From NCBI GenBank assembly GCA_030597275.1, contig JAUVSB010000026.1, forward strand, positions 1 through 11,496: a stretch of DNA of 11,496 bases, given 5' to 3'. Position 1 is the first letter of the stretch. Every line of letters begins with the position of its first letter. The notes under the pieces are model-generated. The model was given only the letters and a program-made list of their open reading frames with translations, searched no databases and had not been told where the DNA came from. Below are positions 9,217-11,496 of the stretch, one piece after another. Source of the stretch: Gammaproteobacteria bacterium. GTDB taxonomy: Bacteria > Pseudomonadota > Gammaproteobacteria > BMS3Bbin11. The position numbers were made by a program, and so were the translations under genes.

Positions 9217-9271
9217 TTTTCCTGTTTGTCCCAAACACTGATTGAGAAATCTATTCTCTAATGCATGATTC

Positions 9272-9309
9272 ATTCAGCACATCGGCTCATAAAAGCCCAT
9301 GTGCTGAAT
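9272..9309. terminator. Perfect 11-bp inverted repeat, probable bidirectional terminator
   Basis: ATTCAGCACAT at 9272-9282 is the exact reverse complement of ATGTGCTGAAT at 9299-9309. Inside it, after one C-C mismatch, GGCT (9284-9287) pairs with AGCC (9294-9297), leaving a six-base loop. The hairpin sits 55 bases after the chpC stop and 8 bases after the stop of the - strand remnant, which is the expected place for a shared terminator between convergent genes. Neither side has a clear T tract, so intrinsic termination is not proven; it could instead protect 3' ends or bind a protein. Confidence 0.55.
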
Positions 9310-9317
9310 TGACATGC

Positions 9318-9605
9318 TTAGTCGATATCAGCGAGTTGTAATAAATCTGCTGCGAGAACATATCTGTCCGTGTTGGGGTCCTCAAACCCGGAAAAGCCAA
9401 TATCCTGAAGCATCTGTCTTCCTTCCTGTGTGCTATTGGCGTAAATGAGTGCATCATGAATATAGTGTCTGATATCACTGGGCAAATCAGGTGATGCTGA
9501 TAGTGCAATGTGCTGAGATGGCTCTGTCGTAGTGACGACTGAAATTCCTGCCAATGATCCAACGAGTGGCGTTGGAATGATCGCGGCATCGACCCTCTTT
9601 AGTGG
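9318..9605 (-). pseudogene. C-terminal remnant of a PhnD-like periplasmic binding protein
   Basis: Read on the - strand, this frame encodes about 91 residues that align end to end with the C-terminal third of the intact neighbour at 9678-10520. Both share VDAA-I-PTPLV, then GIS and TT, SP near the middle, EGR-ML, and they stop at nearly the same point. The similarity begins at base 9593, close to an in-frame TAG at 9606-9608, and no ATG or Shine-Dalgarno sequence precedes it. The signal peptide and the first two thirds of the protein are missing. The only start-like codon in frame is a TTG at 9552-9554, which would give a 78-residue fragment without the conserved opening block. Identity to the neighbour looks only moderate (about a third by eye), so this is the relic of an old tandem paralogue rather than a fresh duplication. 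A short expressed protein is possible but unlikely. Confidence 0.72.
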
Positions 9606-9677
9606 CTAGCTTTGTTTACCCCGGAAAAAGTTCCAATACAAAATTAATATACATGCTGCAGATGGCTTATAAAAAAA

Positions 9678-10520
9678 TCACAACTGGTCGAGTAATTCGC
9701 TAAAACCAAAATATTCCTGATTGGTGGTCTTTTCAAAAGGATTCAGTTTCGTCTCCTCGAGCATTTTCCTGCCTTCGGGAGTTTTCTCGGCTTCAACAAG
9801 CCCTTTATGCAGTTTTTCCCTTATTTCAGCAGACACACCCGGTGAAACAGAAACTCCCATACCGGGTATCGTATCAGTAGTTAATACCATTGAAATCCCA
9901 CCCCCTGCGGCCATTTGTGCACTCACCAGCGGGGTCGGTATCATCGCAGCATCAACTTCCCCAGACAGCAGCATAGACATAACATGGGCAGAATCAGTAC
10001 CCTCGACAACGGTAGGTTGGCGCACGGGATTTTCGAAAAGTTCATCAATACGGATAGCTGCGATACTCGGTGGGCCAATGGTTGCTATCTTTTTGCCGAC
10101 CAGTTCTTCTGCGTCAAAGACCAGTGAATCTTCAGGAACAATTAGTGAAATACTGACGCTGCCGGGTTGCCTGGCCAGCACGGTGAAGTCCATGTTTTTA
10201 TCACGGTAATCAATGAAGTGAGCAGTATCGAAGGCAATATCATAGCTGTCAGGTTTTTGTGTTTCCATCCAGTAGGAGATGAAATTCGGATAGGTGACTA
10301 GCTTAACCTTTTGACCGGTTATGTGTCCCATGTAGTCTGCCAGAGGTTGAAAAATTTCACGCGTTCTCTGTTCCGACTGGAAAGGCTGTATGACCAGTCT
10401 TAGTGTATCTTGAGAATACGCTGTATTGGGTAGAAATGTAGAAATAAAGACCGCCAGAATGAGTGAAAAACCTGTAAATTCGATCTTCCATGAATTGTTT
10501 CTTGTAGCAAGTTTCAGCAT
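9678..10520 (-). CDS. PhnD-like periplasmic substrate-binding protein (orphan)
   Basis: This is a secreted binding protein of 280 residues in the phosphate/phosphonate (PhnD-like) ABC transporter family. A signal peptide is clear: a basic start, a hydrophobic core at about 17-30 and a likely cut after AYS at 34-36. The mature part opens with LRLVIQPFQSEQ-T, typical of the first strand and loop of the fold, and continues with DIAFDTAHF (about 94-102), ELVGKKIATI (139-148), GEVDAAMIPTPLV (187-199) and a helical C-terminus. The family's usual D-P-x-S-x-S-G ligand loop is here GPPSIAAI (149-156), so phosphonate binding should not be assumed. No permease or ATPase gene is next to it, hence an orphan that may serve a distant transporter or act as a sensor partner. 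AAGGAA at 10526-10531 sits five bases before the ATG and fixes the start. A run of seven T follows the stop. Confidence 0.85.
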   Translation of the reverse strand: MLKLATRNNSWKIEFTGFSLILAVFISTFLPNTAYSQDTLRLVIQPFQSEQRTREIFQPLADYMGHITGQKVKLVTYPNFISYWMETQKPDSYDIAFDTAHFIDYRDKNMDFTVLARQPGSVSISLIVPEDSLVFDAEELVGKKIATIGPPSIAAIRIDELFENPVRQPTVVEGTDSAHVMSMLLSGEVDAAMIPTPLVSAQMAAGGGISMVLTTDTIPGMGVSVSPGVSAEIREKLHKGLVEAEKTPEGRKMLEETKLNPFEKTTNQEYFGFSELLDQL

Positions 10521-11009
10521 TATATTTCCTTATCTAAAATAGAATTTTTTTATCGAGGCTTTGATCATTTGTTATGAACAAGCCACCCCTCACTTCTAAA
10601 TGTAGACTATATATCGGTTAAAACAAGCCCTTTATCGGTAGTCTGAAATTAGAATGGCTGCTTGTTGTGATTTTACGACATGCTATTTAATTATTGATAT
10701 TGTGAGATAAACAGGGTGCAGGTAAATAAAGATGTTTCATTTCTACAACAATTAATATGCCTGGATTTGTGTTGTAAGCATCTCAAGCTATTTACGCTGA
10801 TTAATAAGCGGCGCGGTGTCGGAACCGAGGGTTTGATTTTTGTGAATTAACAGAAGAAAGGGATTCTCTATTGCCGAAAACATCGAAGTAGGGGAAAATG
10901 AACGGTTTATGCGCTGAAAAATTGCTAATGCCGGATATTTATTAGTTATTTCACGGTATTTACAATTGCGTAGTAAGCAAGAATCAACAATTACCAAAGA
11001 GGAAGTCCC
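10521..11009. other. Intergenic region between divergent phnD-like and tkt genes
   Basis: These 489 bases separate two divergently transcribed genes and must hold both promoters. They are AT-rich and I find no convincing reading frame, tRNA or known riboswitch. Short repeats cluster on the phnD-like side: TATCGGT twice, AACAAGCC twice (10577-10584 and 10622-10629), and a small palindrome TTGTT-ATG-AACAA at 10569-10581. No -35/-10 pair in either direction is good enough to call. The part just before tkt contains only the ribosome binding site GAGGA at 10999-11003, six bases from the ATG. Confidence 0.6.
10612..10639. repeat. TATCGGT direct repeat with 21-bp period
   Basis: TATCGGT occurs at 10612-10618 and again at 10633-10639, starting 21 bases apart, which is two helical turns. 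Such spacing places both copies on one face of the DNA and is common for tandem regulator sites. It lies about 90-120 bases upstream of the phnD-like start. Seven-base repeats can arise by chance in half a kilobase, so its role as an operator is inference only. Confidence 0.3.
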
Positions 11010-11496
11010 ATGTCAGCAACTACCGATCGACGTAAATTGGCCAATGGTATTCGTGCCCTGGCCATGGATGCCGTACAGAAAGCAAACTCTGGCCACCCGG
11101 GTGCCCCAATGGGCATGGCAGATATCGCCGAAGTTCTTTTTAATGATTACATGAATCATAACCCGGCCAACCCTGACTGGGTCGACCGTGACCGTTTTAT
11201 TATGTCAAATGGACATGGCTCCATGTTGCCTTATTCTGTTCTGCATCTTACCGGCTATGATCTCAGCATTGATGACCTCAAGGCATTCCGTCAGCTTCAT
11301 TCGAAAACACCAGGTCATCCTGAATACGGTTATGCCCCTGGCATAGAAACAACCACCGGACCACTTGGGCAGGGCATTACCAATGGTGTCGGTATGGCAA
11401 TAGCTGAAAAAGTCCTGGCGGCCCATTTTAATCGTGATGGCCACGATGTGGTCGACCATAACACCTATGTGTTCCTTGGTGATGGTTGCCTGATGG
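11010..11496 (+). CDS. tkt: Transketolase, N-terminal part (runs off window)
   Basis: Transketolase moves two-carbon units between sugar phosphates with thiamine diphosphate and Mg2+ in the pentose phosphate pathway and, in autotrophs, the Calvin cycle; it is cytoplasmic. The 162 visible codons form the start of the N-terminal cofactor domain and match TktA nearly throughout: KANSGHPGAPMGMADIAEVL with His29, SNGHGSML with His69, HSKTPGHPE with His103, ETTTGPLGQG at about 113-122, and GDGC at 157-160, the start of the thiamine diphosphate motif. The full protein is usually about 660-670 residues, so some 500 lie beyond the window. The start ATG is supported by GAGGA at 10999-11003 with six-base spacing, and by homologues that begin with a few residues before R-x-LAN. 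The gene is divergent from the phnD-like gene. Its downstream partners, often other sugar phosphate enzymes, are not visible. Confidence 0.97.
   Translation, partial: MSATTDRRKLANGIRALAMDAVQKANSGHPGAPMGMADIAEVLFNDYMNHNPANPDWVDRDRFIMSNGHGSMLPYSVLHLTGYDLSIDDLKAFRQLHSKTPGHPEYGYAPGIETTTGPLGQGITNGVGMAIAEKVLAAHFNRDGHDVVDHNTYVFLGDGCLM

Noticed and set aside
9224..9236. Small hairpin GTTTG-TCC-CAAAC just after chpC
   Set aside because: Five weak pairs with a three-base loop and no T tract; the hairpin at 9272-9309 is far stronger.
9318..9554. The TTG-started 78-residue frame as a genuine small gene
   Set aside because: It starts inside the conserved homology block, has no ribosome binding site or signal peptide, and is better explained as the tail of a broken gene.
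9287..9589. A 100-codon - strand frame overlapping the remnant
   Set aside because: It is out of frame with the PhnD-like homology, runs through the hairpin, and encodes no recognisable sequence.
9660..9690. Seven-T run after the phnD-like stop as an intrinsic terminator
   Set aside because: No GC-rich stem can be formed directly before the T run, so I do not call a terminator.
9721..10209. A 162-codon open frame on the + strand opposite the phnD-like gene
   Set aside because: It is rich in Ser and Thr with no recognisable domain and lies wholly antisense to a well-supported gene with signal peptide and ribosome binding site, so it is a reading-frame shadow.
10788..10997. A 69-codon - strand frame in the spacer upstream of tkt
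   Set aside because: No ribosome binding site, no family resemblance, and it occupies the region expected to hold the tkt promoter.
10966..11154. A 62-codon + strand frame overlapping the tkt start
   Set aside because: It is the out-of-phase shadow of transketolase, whose own frame matches the family residue by residue from 11010.

Overview
The window looks like a piece of a gammaproteobacterial chromosome. The evidence is a Pil-Chp chemosensory cluster of the type that controls type IV pili in Pseudomonas and its relatives, followed by a transketolase whose N-terminus closely matches proteobacterial TktA. Base composition is moderate and the coding style is even across the main genes. I cannot name the genus from this sequence.

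Layout: (1) Positions 2-9216, + strand: a compact run of four genes, pilI (5' end outside the window), pilJ, chpA and chpC, with gaps of 23 to 71 bases that suggest one operon. (2) Positions 9272-9309: a perfect 11-bp inverted repeat folding into a strong hairpin at the convergent junction. (3) Positions 9318-10520, - strand: a complete gene for a secreted PhnD-like periplasmic binding protein, and downstream of it the C-terminal remnant of a second, diverged copy. (4) Positions 10521-11009: 489 bases with no gene, holding short repeats. (5) From 11010 to the window end, + strand: the first 162 codons of transketolase.

How the genes work together: PilJ is a membrane receptor. PilI and ChpC are CheW-type adaptors that would link it to ChpA, a very large CheA-type histidine kinase. 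ChpA would phosphorylate its own receiver and, by analogy with Pseudomonas, the separate regulators PilG and PilH, which are probably encoded just upstream and are not visible here. The PhnD-like protein and transketolase point toward or away from this cluster on separate transcripts and need not be related to it.

The most notable points are: the eight-module phosphotransfer array in ChpA, whose phospho-acceptor column reads His, Thr, Asp, Ser, Ala, His, His, His by eye alignment; the absence of pilK (CheR-type) and chpB (CheB-type) genes from their usual places; and the orphan binding protein beside a decayed paralogue. I see no mobile element, CRISPR array, tRNA or rRNA, and no clearly new defence or biosynthetic system.
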